Positions 47,291-59,331 of a stretch of 64,000 nt of DNA are shown here, in pieces (position 1 is the stretch's first letter; each line of letters begins with the position of its first letter). Origin of the DNA: Simmondsia chinensis. Lineage: Eukaryota > Streptophyta > Magnoliopsida > Caryophyllales > Simmondsiaceae. The notes under the pieces are model-generated. The model saw only the letters and a program-made list of their open reading frames with translations, searched no databases and was not told the DNA's origin. Location of the stretch: positions 8,098,501-8,162,500 of the forward strand of contig JAGTTD010000006.1 of assembly GCA_018398585.1 (NCBI GenBank), read 5' to 3'. The translations under genes and the position numbers were made by a program.

Positions 47291-48559
47291 TAGGATTCAT
47301 ATTTAGTATGTGGGAGGTAATATGTTCCCTTTTCTATTCAAGGTAGAGAAGATAAGGTTAATATTCTTGAAGAAGAGCCTTGGTATGTGAGTAATACTCA
47401 CCTTGTGTTGAAGGACTGGAATGGTGATGTTTCCTTTTTGGCGATTTATTTTTCATTAACCAAGTTTTAGATTCAGATTCATGGCCTTCCTTTTAACCTT
47501 ATGACTAAGAATAATGCTCCAAAAATTGGTAGCCTAATCCCTGCTATAGTCAAAATTGATGATGAGATGGATAGGAATATGTTATTGTGCAAATGTTTTA
47601 GAGTGAAAGTGGTTATTAAATCGGTTGGTCCTTTGGGTAGAGGTTTTTTGCTCCACAGGAAGAATAGGAATAACCTTTGGATCCAGTTTAAGTACGAGAG
47701 GCTACTGAATTTTTGTTATGGTTGTGGTTGATTAGGGCATGTTATCAAAAGATGTTTGGCACGAGATGAGTTTGAGTCGGAGTTCCAGTACGGTGACTCG
47801 TTAAAGGCATTTGATTTTTGGGCAGAGAAGTTTTCATTTTCTACGCCGAGAGAGCAGAAGAGCCGTCAGGATTTTGTCCTCTAATTGACCATCCTCCTCC
47901 TATTGTACTAGTTAAAGATAGAGATGAGAAAGCCGAGGAGTTTATGTCCAACAAAATTGTCAAGTGTAATACAATAGCTTTCATTTGCTCTGCCATTTAG
48001 GAAATTTTTAACCATTTGAACCGTTGTTTTCTGATGCCAGTCTTTGTTTGCATGAGCCAAATAGTCCATACAATTTGAAGCCTTCCCAGAATAATAAGCT
48101 TACTATTTCAGGCAATATGACTCTTAGCAATAGGACGAAAGCAGCTTCTGGGCCTCATTGTCAGCAATTAAAAAAGTGTTCTACATTGGCAATTAAGGAA
48201 GTTATGAGTATTGTAGTGAAACACGACAGACATGGCAATTGGGTGTTTTGCTCGTCTTGTTCAGAAGGTAATGATGGGGATATCCAATACATGTTTGACA
48301 ATGATGTTGATTTTCCTGTCAATAATTTTGTGTTATGTCATGGTGATGAGGATTCCTCTAGAAGTGAGGTGATTCGTTGCTTTCATAGTATTAAAAGAGT
48401 TACAAGAGCCAGAATAGATAGAATTTGAGAGGGTGATTCTGAGCTTATGCCGTTGGATGGTGCTGGGACAAAATAATCTCGTATGTTGTTTAATGAGTCC
48501 TTTGGTATGATTCTCAATGACTTGAAGGGTTTTGCTGCGGTTGTCCTGGAATAATCGCC

Positions 48560-50250
48560 TTGCGATCAATGAGTCTCATATGTTGGAATTGTCAAGGCTG
48601 TGGCCAAGCCCAGACAGTTCGAGCTCTGAGGGGGCTCATAAAGATTCATAGGCCTTGCTTAATTTTCTTAATGGATTCGAAGCAAAAGGAAAATAGATTT
48701 GTGTCACTTGCCAAGAATCTTGATTTTGTTAATTGCTTATGTGTTAGTCTATTGGAAATGAGTAGTGGTTTAGCTTTATTTTGGCATGATTCATTGATTG
48801 TTGATATTCTTTTGTCTAATGATTGGTTTATTGTGGCTTAGTTGGAAGATCTCCAATCAGGTTCGAAGTGGACGCAATGTTTCATCCATGGTGAGTCTAA
48901 TCAGGGGAGAAGACATGATTTTTGGTCGGCTATGAGTTTATTGTGCTCTAGGTTGCTTGGTCCTTTTGCTATTGTGGGTGATTTTAATGCTTTTTCCCTT
49001 TCGTTGCACAAATTTAGTGCAGTGCTTGCCTCCTTATCGCAGCTTAGTTGGCTTCTGTCATCTTATGATGAATGTTCCCGAGTTGAAGTTTATTCCAAGG
49101 GTGTCGTTTCTCTAGGTTTGACCATCAAGATGGTTCGAGACATGTTAAGGTGAAGCTTGATAAAATTGTAGTATATATTGAGTGGCTTTCTTTGTCCCCA
49201 AACGTGAGTGCTAAGCTGCTTCCGGCAATCGATTCCAACCACTTTACTTTGATTTTCTCCCCTTTAGGTGAGAAGAAGTGGACGTATTATTCTTTCAAAT
49301 TTGAGGCGAATCGTGTTCTACACCAGGAGTGTTTGAGTGTCATTTTGGATGGATGAGAGAATTGTTGCTAATAGGCTTAAGCCTTTGTTGCCACCTATTA
49401 ATTCCCCTTGTCAAGGAGCTTTTGTTCATGGCCACCGAATCATAGATAACATTACTTTAGCTTATGAGGTTTTTCAAGCATTACGCTGTAAGAAGAAAGG
49501 AAAGAAGGCTTTTGTGGCCATTAAAATTGATCTTTTGAATGCTAACTAGGATTGTTAGGAAGGTCTTCTTTGGAATATGTGGTTTGATTCTTCCTTTGTC
49601 ATGTGGATCATGGCTTGTGTTCGAGCTGTCTCTATTAGCCCAGTTGTTAATGGTGTTCATATGAATTCTTTTGGCATCTCTTGGGGTCTTAGGTAAGGGA
49701 ATCCCCTTCCCCCTATGTTTTTATCTTGATGATGGAACTTTTCTCTAGATTGATTTTGCATTTGGTTGATATGGGTAGTTGGCGGCCTTTCTTTGTCCGC
49801 TCATGCTCCCCCTCTGCCTCGTCTATTTTTTATGGACGATTGCTTACTCTTTTGTGAGGCTACCCTTAAGGTGATAAGGGAATTTAAGGGTGTTATTGAT
49901 GCTTTTTGTGGAGTTTCAGGTAAGAGTGTTAACTTCGATAAATCATCTGCCTTCTTCTCCTCTAATTCTCCGCCTGAGATCCAAGTTGCATGTTTATCTA
50001 AATTAGGTGTTTCGCCTCTTAATTTTGATGACCGTTATTTAGGTATTCATCTTTTTGGGGGCGCAACAAACAAAGAACTCTTGGGTACCTCTTGGATAGA
50101 GTTACGAAAAAGGTTCAAGGGTGGAAATCATCTCTCTTCTCTCATGCAAGTTGGGAGGTTCTTATCAAATCAGTTTTACCAGTCATCTCTCAATATGTCT
50201 TTCATTGTTGTCGAATCCCTAAATCCCTTGTTCAAAAATCAATAGGCTTA
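48560..50250 (+). pseudogene. L1 ORF2 endonuclease and reverse transcriptase
   Basis: The endonuclease begins MSLICWNCQGCGQAQTVRAL (WNCQG-x-G motif, 48570-48629). A DSKQKENR-like stretch follows, and IVGDFNAF near 48973-48996. The reverse transcriptase shows FVHGHRIIDNI, FVAIKIDLLNAN and LFFMDDCLLFCEA (active-site aspartates retained, near 49826-49863), then GVSGKSVNFDKSS and a RYLGIHL word. Stops and frameshifts break it at about 48840, 49153, 49356 and 49549. Confidence 0.88.
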
Positions 50251-50929
50251 TGGCTAGATTTTGGTTGAGTGGATGAATTGACAATGAAAAGCACATTCAT
50301 TGGATTAGTTGGAAAAAATTAGCCATGCCTAAGGGGATGGGAGGAATGGGTTTTTGGACTATGGAAGGGATGACCTTGGCCATGTTAGCTAATCAAGCTT
50401 GGCAGTGTTGCATTTGCCTAATACTTTTTGGGTCCAAATTCTCAATGGCCTTTATTTTCTGGATGGGGATTTCATGAGGTCTCGTGTTGGGTCATGACAG
50501 TCTTGGTTTTGGATATGTATTCTTGAAGGTCGGGATTTTCTTAAAAAGGGCTGTCGTGGAATATAAATAATGGTAGAAGTGTGAATAAGTGGAAGGATAA
50601 GTGGGTGTTGGGTGCTTGCCTCGATCCTCTTCATCCTGCTCTGCCCAGGTCGAGCCATTGACGGTGGCTGCCCTCATTCACCAACCCTCTAGATCATGGA
50701 AATTGAATTTGCTCAAGAGATTATTTCCCCGTGATGTTGTGAATGCTATTCGGTGTATTCCCATTTCTGACGCTAGGGTAGATGATAAATTTTTTTTGGT
50801 GTTTGGACTCTAGAGAATCCTATCGGGTTAAGCAAGGTTATACCTTATGGTGTCGCTCTAACCCCCAGGATGATAGATGGTTACAATCTTCTCCTTTGAA
50901 TTTCCCTGGGAGGAAATGTCTTAGTCAGT

Positions 50930-51830
50930 TATGGAGTGCACCTATCCTTCCTTGTCTTTGAGTTTTCCTATTGAGGTTTCTAGTGGACGGCCTCCCTTCT
51001 TATGATAACATTGCCAAAAGGGTTTTGTCCTCTTTCTAAGATTGAGATAGAATCAGCTGATCATATCGTGTTTTTGTGCCTTTATGCAAGAGCTATCTAG
51101 CTTTCTCTTATATTGGTTTTAAAGTGATTTCAGAAGGGTTTCAGGGTTTTCCCTTGGTGGTTGGAGAATATCCTATCTTCCTTTTAGGATGATAATGCTA
51201 CTTTAATTTGAATTATATTTATTTGCTGGTGGATTTAGAAATCTCAATGTAGGCTTGTTTTTGAATGGTACGATGATGATCCTAAATGGGTGGCTGACCG
51301 TGCACCTTTTAAAGCGATTGAAGCCTTTAGTGTGGTTGAAGTTGCCCAAATTTCTATGCAAGCTACTGTTTACCGAGTGGAAAAATGGTCTAGACCCCCG
51401 GTAGGGTGGGTTAAACTTAACGTTGATGCTAGCAAGTTGTCTGTTTCAGTGGTTGCAGGTCTCACAGTGGTGTTTCAGAGTGAGCAAGCCGTCATCCTAT
51501 CTAGTTGGTGTAGTTCATCTTTTGCCTCTTTAGCCCATGTTGCAAAATGTCTTGCTTTAAGAGCTGCCTGCTTGCTTGCTAGCCAATATGGATATTGTCA
51601 TGTGATTTTTGAGTCCAATTGTCGTGAAGTGATTTAGGTCATGGTTGATAACAGTCATCACCTTGGGATATTTCTACTATTGTTGAGGACATTATGTATT
51701 TGTGGTCTTTTTTTTATTTCCATTAATTTAATTTAGTGTCATTGATCAGCCAATGTTGTAGCCTATGAAGTGGCAAGAGTTCATAGATTAGGAGTCTATT
51801 CCCATGATTGGGTGGCATTTCTGCCCCCAT
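50930..51830 (+). pseudogene. L1 ORF2 zinc-binding tail and RNase H
   Basis: Near 51290-51637: WSRPPVGWVKLNVDASKLS, then HVAKCLALRAACLLASQYGY and CHVIFESNCREVI. Downstream near 51750-51830: ANVVAYEVARVHRLG. This is the plant LINE RNase H (RVT_3 type). One catalytic carboxylate position is preserved as NVDAS. Confidence 0.82.
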
Positions 51831-51905
51831 CTTTTTTGTCCGCTATCGTATTTTATAAGAGCGTCTTCAGTCTTTTTGATCAAAAAAAGAGAAAAAATAA
51901 AAACA

Positions 51906-53480
51906 AAATAATATTTATTATATAAATACAAGAGATAACATATTTGAGAATATATATATATATATATGGCAACATTTTAATCAAAGGAATATAAAGGACA
52001 ACATATTTTGAAAAAAAGAATAAGGAAAGTATTAACTTTATAACTAATACCACGTTATTTTCCATGTCATCTTCCTTATTACTACATTATTTGCAACATC
52101 ATCTTTCTGGCTGTCATGTCATCTCAGGTTGTCATCGTTATTCTCGTCACAAAGCTTATGTGCTTTCTTCTTATGTTTCCAAAATATGTCTTTCTTCTTT
52201 GTTATTTTTTCTAAACATGTTGCCCTATGTATGTTTAGTAGTATTTATGCCCTTCTTGTTCTCACTGTCTTGCTCTTCCAAGGTATTCTTGCTATTGTTA
52301 ATGTAAAGAAAAGAGAGAGCTACAGTTAATGGATAAAATCCGAGAATACAGGTTGGATTATCTTTGACATCATATTGGCTAAAGTGCGTATTAGAATCTT
52401 AAAATCTGACATATTTACTTTTTAGCACATATACTTTGTGGATAATTTTTAACTCCAAATGTTATAAGTATTAAATAAAACAACCCAAACAATGGTATAG
52501 AATGATATAAAATTTGTCATTATTTATTTATAAGCCCACTATACCCTTGTTATTGCTTTCATCCCACATACGAATTGCAGTGTTATGACACTGCTATTGC
52601 AGAAGAGCTACATTAGTGGCCTATTTTGAACCTTAAATACCATCATTTGGACTCTTTTATTAAATATATGTAAATTTTAGATTAAAAAAGTATTCTACAA
52701 AGTTTATAAACTAAAATATTGACACACCAAATCTCAGGATAGTAATACGTAGTTTTCCCTATTTTATTTATGAACGAACAACATAAGCAATGGGGCTAAC
52801 CTAGTATACAATTGTTTCCCTTAGAAAATGCATAGTGTGTCTAACACAACTATCACTTGCCAATAAAATTGGCAGAGGTCAGAGAAAGTCCTTCAACCAT
52901 GAAAGCCCATAACATTTAAATAATAGCTTTTTTTGACCTACGGGTCCAATTCGCCAAAGACGAAAGACGTCTAAAACCTTCCAGCGTATCACCTCAAAAA
53001 AGGGTCAGGTGGCCAAAAATCACCTAGGTAGTCCTTCAAGGCTTTAATTCATATAACTCGGGAACTCGTATCCCACATGATCCAATTTATCTCCACGCTT
53101 GTAGATACCCCCTCATCACACAGGTAGAGGGTTTCATTTTTTAGATTCTCTCTGTTTAGAATATATAAAAATGGTTGGCCGTACAGGCTATTAACATTGT
53201 AGTGTTAATGATAATAAGAATTTAGTAAGTCCTTTAGTGATAAAGACAATTTAAAGAAGAATCTTGGATTGTACAGAACCTGAGAGTTTGAGGTTGAGTT
53301 TGTAATGAAGTTTTTAGGCCTTTTGACTTAATTGTGACAAGGTGTGAAATTGAGTCATATTAATTTTTTTTAAGTTAAATATTAGTTGATGATTCAATGG
53401 TGAAGTTGTTTTTGACACATGAACATTGTGAAAAATATGTATATCGTTATGTTTATGTTAATATAAATCATAGATTTGCA
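51906..53480. other. AT-rich spacer
   Basis: No gene or element with defined ends. A (TA)n tract lies at about 51948-51967. A less AT-rich segment at 52935-53135 (CCAAAGACGAAAGACGTC) stands out but I do not recognise it. Confidence 0.55.
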
Positions 53481-53483
53481 ATC

Positions 53484-53665
53484 AAAACCTTGAGCTTTAT
53501 TACTAATCAAGTCATAATAAGCCAAAGTGGGCAACTTTAAGTGATACAAGCTTGAGCTCGAGCCAGTGGCAAGTCAAGCTCGACTCTATGACGAACCGAA
53601 CTCGTGCCTAAAATTTCCAGGCTTGATGTGGTTCGAGCCTAGCGTAAGCCGAGCTATATGCTGAC
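53484..53665. repeat. Direct repeat left of the copia fragment (hAT-like sequence)
   Basis: Matches 55480-55672: AACCTTGAG, AAGCCAAAGTGGGC, AAGTCAAGCTCGA, GAACCGAACTCGTGCC, ending GCTGAC. It is rich in CGAGC words like the hAT element in the kinesin intron. Confidence 0.9.
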
Positions 53666-55235
53666 TTTGCCCTCTCCTTTTTTTTCTAAACCAGAACCTA
53701 CCTCATATTCCCAAGCCATTAAGTCTCCTCAATCTCGGCTTGCTATGCAAGCCGAGCTTCTTGCCCTCGAGGCTAGCTCGCCATGGTCCCTTGCTCCTTT
53801 TCCTTATGGAAAACATCCTATTGGGTGTAAGTGGGTTTATAAGATTAAAAGACGTTATGATGGTTCAATTGAAAGGTATAAAGCTCGCTAGTTGCTAAGG
53901 GGTTTACACAACAAGGGGTTGGCTTTCTTGACACTTTCTTCCCGATGGCTAAAATTACCACCATGCGCCTTCTTATTGCATTGGCGGCTACCAACAGGTG
54001 GTATTTGTTTCAACTTGATGCCAATAATGCTTTCCTTCCTGGTGATTTTTTTGAGGAGATTTATACGCCCCTTCCCTCCAGGTTTTATGTTGAGGGGGCG
54101 TCTTCCCCTTTGGTTTGTCATTTACATAAGACCTTGAATGGCGTTTGACAGGCTAGTTGTCAATGGTTTTCCAAACTCTCTTCTTTTCTCATTCAACTTG
54201 GTTTTGTTCAATCTCGTCATTGCTATGGCCTCTTTACTCGTACTACCGGGTCTTCTTTTATTGCTCTCTTGGTTTATGTGGATGATATTGTGGTTGCCGC
54301 GAACAACCTTGATGAAGCTAATAACCTCAAAGTCGTTTTACATGATTGGTTTCATTTAAATTAAAAGATCTTAATCTCAAATACTTTCTTGACATCGAGG
54401 TTGCTCGTTCTACTTTTGGTATCCTTATGTCAACGTCACTTTATGCTTGCACTCCCCAAATCTTTTGGTATTTTGGACACTACAGTTGTTTTGAATCTTA
54501 TGGAACCGAATGCTCCTCTTACTGCTCATGATGGATTTTTGCTTTCTAGTCCCACTTCTTATCGCCAACTTATTAGCTGCCTTCTCTACCTTACCCTTAC
54601 TCGTCTTGATATTTCCTTCTCTGTTCATAAAGTCAGTAAATTTCTCTCTGTCCCGCGATTATCTTATCTTTGTGTTGCTCACCATGTCCTTAAATACCTC
54701 AAAAATTCTCCTAGACAGGGTTTGTTCTATTCAGCGTCTGTCTCCCCTTCATCCCACCGCCTTCGCAGATGCTGATTGGGTTGCCTGCCCGGAATCTCTC
54801 CGCTTCGCTACTGGTTATTGTATATTTCTTAGGGACTCTCTTATTTCTTAGAAGTCCAAGAAACAACCCATTGTTTCCCGTTCTTTTGCTGAGGCTGTAT
54901 ATTGTAGTATTGTGGCTGCCACTTGTGAGGTTATTTGGATTCGTGGCCTTCTTTTATATTTTTGAGTTGTCATGTGCCTTCCCACTCCTTTATTTTGTGA
55001 TAGCATGGCTGCTACATACATTGCTCAGAACCTGGTTTATCACGAACGTATGAAACATGTTGAAGTTGATCTCTATTTTGTTCATGATATAATTACCGAG
55101 GGTATTATTAAAGCTTTACATCTGGGGGCTCGTCATCTACTTGTCGATCGGCTCATAAAGCCTCTCCATGCTCCTGCGCTATCTTCCTCATTCGCAAGTT
55201 GGGTGTTTTTGACTTATACACTCCAATTTGAGGGG
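53666..55235 (+). pseudogene. copia reverse transcriptase and RNase H pseudogene
   Basis: Frame pieces give GKHPIGCKWVYKIKRRYDGS (53809-53865), FPMAKITTMRLLIALAATN, FQLDANNAFLPGD, and an intact [10 protein letters not shown] box near 54270-54300. GLFYS and DADWVACPESLRFATGYCIF follow (RNase H), then HERMKHVEVDLYFVHDII near 55040-55090. Stops and frameshifts are frequent. Confidence 0.9.
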
Positions 55236-55466
55236 GCGTATTACACTTTCTTGTTAGTAGTTAGTTTGTTAAGTTGTTGTTAGTTTCTTAATTATTTCTT
55301 GTTAGATCTTTTTTGTATAGCTAATCTCCCCATATAAGCGCTATTCTTCTTAATGTTTGTACATAATTCATAAAAATAGAAAGTTCCAGAGAGCAAGCTC
55401 TAGTTCTCTCCCAAATGCTTCTCTCTCTTGATTAATTCTACTCTTATCTCATTTCCTTGACTAAAT
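55236..55466 (+). repeat. copia 3' LTR
   Basis: Follows the polypurine tract. It begins near TATTACACTTTCTTGTTAG and carries CCCCATATAAGCGC (TATA-like) near 55330. It ends near CTAAATCGAACA. Exact ends cannot be checked without the 5' LTR. Confidence 0.65.
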
Positions 55467-55479
55467 CGAACAATTCACA

Positions 55480-55740
55480 ATTTAAACCTTGAGATTAATT
55501 GCTAATCAAGTCAAAATAAGCCAAAGTGGGCGGCTTTAAGTGAGATGAGCTTGAGCAGTTGAGCTCGAGCTAGTGGGGAGTCAAGCTCGAGTCTATGATG
55601 AACCGAACTCGTGCCTGAAATTTCTAGGCTTAGAGTGATTCGAGCCTAGCCTAAGCCTAGCTAGATGCTGACAAGTTGAGCCTAGCCTCAAGCATAACAC
55701 GCTTGGGCTCAGCTTGGCTAGTTTATACCTCTAGGTTTGA
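55480..55740. repeat. Direct repeat right of the copia fragment, hAT-like end
   Basis: The second copy of the left repeat (55480-55672). It continues to a terminus TTTATACCTCTAG (55728-55740), like the right end of the hAT element at 29368. The left terminus of this element was not found. Confidence 0.75.
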
Positions 55741-56350
55741 TAAGTAATAGGACAAGTGCAATTTGTTAATTAGTATATTACTTCAATGTTACATCCTAAA
55801 AAATTTGTCATTTTAACTCCCAAATAATTGATTATATACAGCCTATCATTGTCTATGTGTTATATTTTTGATATCGCTATTGTGGCTAACATTATCTTGT
55901 ACTTTATAAGTCAATAAATTTTTGACTGAAATTTTCATTTGTAAAGTGAATAATACACATACATGTCACATCCTATGCAATTCTTGGACCGTACCTTACT
56001 AACAGGGGCTGTTATGGCAAATTTTAGTGTTAAGTAGAGTTATTGATTCATGTCATCCCTTATTAGTTCAAAAAATTGTGTAAGCTTCGCTTTGTGAGGG
56101 AGATTAGCTTTAACATCTGTATGGTGTGAATAGAGAGAAGATATTTGTTTGTTGAAGTCTTAAAATGTTAATTTTATGATAATTTCAAAATTATCATTTT
56201 TCTAATATCTTTGTAGGACACCAAAGTAAAACATCAACCGAATGAAATCATTTGTCAATCCCTAAGTTGTATTATTGACTCCAATGTGATTCATATTAAC
56301 CTAGAATTTTGATTGACAGAATTATGAACACAAAAACTCTCTCTAAGAGC
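55741..56350. other. AT-rich spacer
   Basis: Nothing recognised. Confidence 0.6.
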
Positions 56351-56359
56351 CTTTCTTTC

Positions 56360-57215
56360 TCTACCTTTTGGCCACCACCAGTAGCTCCGCCCACCGCCGC
56401 CTCTCTCCACTGCCCACCACCACCCACAACCACTACTCACTCAAAATTTAGTCTCATTCTCTCTCAAACAACCCATGTTCTCTCTCTAACCCCTTTTGGC
56501 CACCACCAACAGCAGCTCCAGCCATAGCCCCCCTCTGCCGCCACCTCGGCCGCCCTTTTCTGCGCATCACCATCGCCCACAACCATTTAAGTCTCATTTA
56601 TCTCTCAAACAACCCACTTTCTCTCTCTAACCCATATTAACCACCACCACCACCACCAGTTCCAGCCTCCACCGCCACCCTCTGCTGCCCACCTTCGCCC
56701 TTAACCAGCCCCAGCCACCGTCACCAACGCTTTATTGCAAAAGTCACTTTCTCTCCTAAAATTTCAAACTTCTATCTAACACCCACTCTCTCTAACCCCT
56801 TATGGGCCGCGACTGCCACCTGCTCCGGCCGCCCATCGCGGCCCTCCAGAAGCCGCCATGAGCATTGACCTCCACCCCAACCCATTTATTCCAAAAGACA
56901 CTTTGTCTCTCTTAAAATTTCAAACTTCTCTCTAACACCCACTGTCTCTCTGACCCCTTATTTGCCACCACCACCACCTGCTCCAGCCACCACCATCGCC
57001 CATCGTCGCCCTCACTGATAGTCGCCACCACCACCAACCATCTATTGTAAAGGTCATTTTCTCTTTTAAAATTTGAAACTTCTTTCTAATCTCTACCCTC
57101 CCTCTCTCTAACCCTTTATTTTCCTCCACCCACCTCCAACTCTAGCCACCACTACCACCATTGCAACCCACCACCAGCTCCGGCCACTACCACCAACGCT
57201 TAAATCTTCAACACC

Positions 57216-57260
<45 letters not shown>
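56360..57260. repeat. CCACC/CTCTCTAACCC low-complexity block with (CT)n
   Basis: A loose repetition with a period of roughly 100-160 bp. Each unit has CTCTCTCTAACCC, a CCACCACC run, and GCTCCAGCC. It ends in a (CT)n tract at about 57217-57256. Reading frames through it are proline- and histidine-rich artefacts. Confidence 0.8.
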
Positions 57261-57261
<1 letters not shown>

Positions 57262-57299
57262 AATTAGGAGTCAAACGAGCTTCAACCCCGATTGTTCAG

Positions 57300-57426
57300 A
57301 ATCATCATTTGGTAGACTCAATAGGGGACCCGATAGCAGATCCTAGTCGGCATAGGAGTTTAATTGGGAGGTTATTTTATTCAACTATTACTCGACTTGA
57401 CATTAGTTATGTTGTATGTGTCCTTA
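57300..57426 (+). pseudogene. Small copia RNase H-proximal fragment
   Basis: A frame gives SLIGRLFYSTITRLDISYVV, the region between copia reverse transcriptase and RNase H that usually reads Y-R-x-L-V-G-x-L-x-Y-L-x-x-T-R-P-D-I. It is cut off at 57427 by the gypsy LTR. Confidence 0.75.
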
Positions 57427-57776
57427 TGTAATGCTTAGCACCTGATAATGTGAAAGAAGAAGGAGAAGAGGATGACAAGAAGAAGCTCTATTATGGAACT
57501 GAGTTGAGAAGATGAAGAAGTTCTGGAAAAGAGAGCGGTGGAGAGAGAGAGAGAGCATGAGGTAAGAGAAAGAATGAGTATTTTTATTGCATGCCTTTCT
57601 CAAGTACAACTTAACCTATTTATATGGCCTCTTTTACAAGTATAATAATACATGTATAACTATTTGTATAACTACTTGTAACTAAATAGTAACTAATCTA
57701 TTACAAGCATGACTTATTATCACAATTACAATTCAATTCAATGTTTACAACGATTTAATACATGAAATACATGACA
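57427..57776 (-). repeat. 3' LTR of the minus-strand gypsy element
   Basis: On the minus strand it starts TGTCATGTATTTC, has a TATA-like CATATAAATAGG near 57620, a CT-rich leader, and ends AAGCATTACA. GAGGAGGAGAT just before it (57780-57790) is the polypurine tract. Confidence 0.8.
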
Positions 57777-57997
57777 ATATCTCCTCCTCATGAGTCCTTG
57801 ACCTCAAGGATGGCTAACAAAGTATGTAAATTATATTGTAAGTGCTGAATAGTCCTCCCAGTAGCTTCATTGTCTCCCATATTGGTCCATTTGATGAATC
57901 ACCGTGTCACTACAACATTATTGCATTCAATCACTCTTCTAGCTAAGACTTTCTCAAGTGCAACCTTCAATTCTCCTTGTTTTATTGTTTGAGGGAG

Positions 57998-58900
57998 CTA
58001 TGATATTACAATAACTTGAGTTCCAATCTTCTTCTTTAGTTGGGAGACATAGAAAACTAGATGTATAAGGTACCCTGCTAGTAGTTGAAGCCTGTATGCA
58101 ACCTGTCCAACTTTTTGAAGTATCAAGAATGGGACATAGTACTTGGAGAAGAGCTTCAAATTCCTCCTAATCACTGTTGAGGTCGGTCTATGGGGCTGGT
58201 GCTTCAAATGTAGCCATTCTTCAGGCTCTAAGATCCTCTTAGATCTGTTGTTATCAGTGAAGAGCTTCATCCTTGATTGGACTTGTACTAGGTTTGTCCT
58301 AAGCTGTTGGTGGTGTGTCTTTTAGATAGCCACTCATCAACAGAAGCAACAGAAGTAGTAAATCTAGTGAGGGTATCTTGATGAAATGTGTGAGGCTCAT
58401 AACCATATAGAGCTTGGAAGGAAGAGAGTTTGAGGCTATTATGGTAACTGGTCTAGCACCAAAGCTTTGCAAGTGAGAGCAATTTCTTCTAGCATTAAGG
58501 TTGTCAAAACAAAAGCATCTGAGATAAGTGTCCAAGCAATGATTCACCCTTTCAGACTGACCATCTGATTGGGGATGATATGAAGTGCTCATAGCAAGTG
58601 AACTTCCCAAGAGCCTAAAAAGCTCTTGCCAAAATTGACTTAGGAACACCTTGTCCCTGTCTGAAACTATGTTTACTGGCAATCCATGAAGCTTGTAGAC
58701 TATGTCCCTGCCTTCAAATAGAGGTAATCCTTCTATAAAATCCATAATAACATGCGTCTAGCACTGCCTTAGAACTTCCAAGGGCTGCAAGAACCTGTGG
58801 ATATGCAACATGTTCAACTTTATTATGTTAGAAGATATCACATTTAGCCATTAGCTTTTGAACAGCAGGCTTAAGCTGGGGCCAAAAGAACATTTTCTTG
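57998..58900 (-). pseudogene. gypsy integrase
   Basis: Frame pieces give [29 protein letters not shown] and [19 protein letters not shown] (core with D, D and E spacing, 58745-58530). The C-terminal part has WLHLKHQPHRPTS, QKVGQVAYRLQL and VFYVSQLKK. A clear chromodomain is not visible. Frameshifts occur near 58430. Confidence 0.88.
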
Positions 58901-59331
58901 AGCCTTTGGTGTGTGGCATGCATACCAGAATGTCCTCTAATAGGAGAGGAATGAATGGAAGTGATCAATTGACTTCTCAGGTTTTAGCCTTGGCCAATAT
59001 AGAGTTTACCTTAGTACCTTAACACACAATGTTTAAGTGAATAGCCTGGGTGGCTATTTGGAGCAAGTAGCAATTCAAATACCATGGCAGAACGATGATC
59101 ATCATCTTCATAGTGTGTAATAATTTCATTTACCCAAGTAGGATAAACAACAAAGGAAGGAAGAACATTGTAGCGACTATCAATCTTCTTAACAAGGCAT
59201 CTGCCATCTTGTTTTCTTCCCCCTTTTTGTAGGAGATGGTATAGTCTAAACCCAAAAGCTTGGACATACCTTTCTTCTAAATAATGGTGGTAATTCTTTG
59301 CTCTAGAAAAGGTATTTTAGATCCTGGTTGT

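Larger units (their letters stand above)
46819..47800 (+). pseudogene. L1 ORF1 (gag-like, DUF4283 and CCHC knuckle)
   Basis: Starts at an ATG at 46819 with a stop four codons in, then EEDNLAKEINKLELEEDES. After the SINE it continues with EEEPWYVSNTHLVLKDW and IQIHGLPFNL, then LGRGFLLHRKNRNNLWIQFK and a knuckle CYGCG-x-GHVIKRC in which the residue between is a stop. This order is the plant LINE ORF1 layout. Confidence 0.8.
46600..51905 (+). mobile_element. L1-type LINE, nearly full-length but decayed
   Basis: Order: CT-rich leader (46660-46800), ORF1 with DUF4283-like and zinc-knuckle parts (46820-47800), endonuclease (48560-49100), reverse transcriptase (49150-50250), zinc-binding tail (about 50930-51120), RNase H (51370-51820), A-rich end (51880-51905). 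Many stops and frameshifts occur. A SINE lies in ORF1. Domain order and motifs match plant L1 LINEs. The exact 5' end is not defined. Confidence 0.85.
53666..55466 (+). mobile_element. 5'-truncated Ty1/copia retrotransposon with 3' LTR
   Basis: Begins inside the reverse transcriptase and runs through RNase H, a polypurine tract (TTTGAGGGGGCG near 55228) and a 3' LTR. There is no gag, protease, integrase or 5' LTR. It lies exactly between two copies of a ~190-bp sequence, as though inserted with, or duplicated along with, its target. Confidence 0.88.

Noticed and set aside
56309..57346. Proline/histidine-rich coding region
   Set aside because: CCACC and CT low-complexity repeats give such frames on any reading; no stable frame across units.
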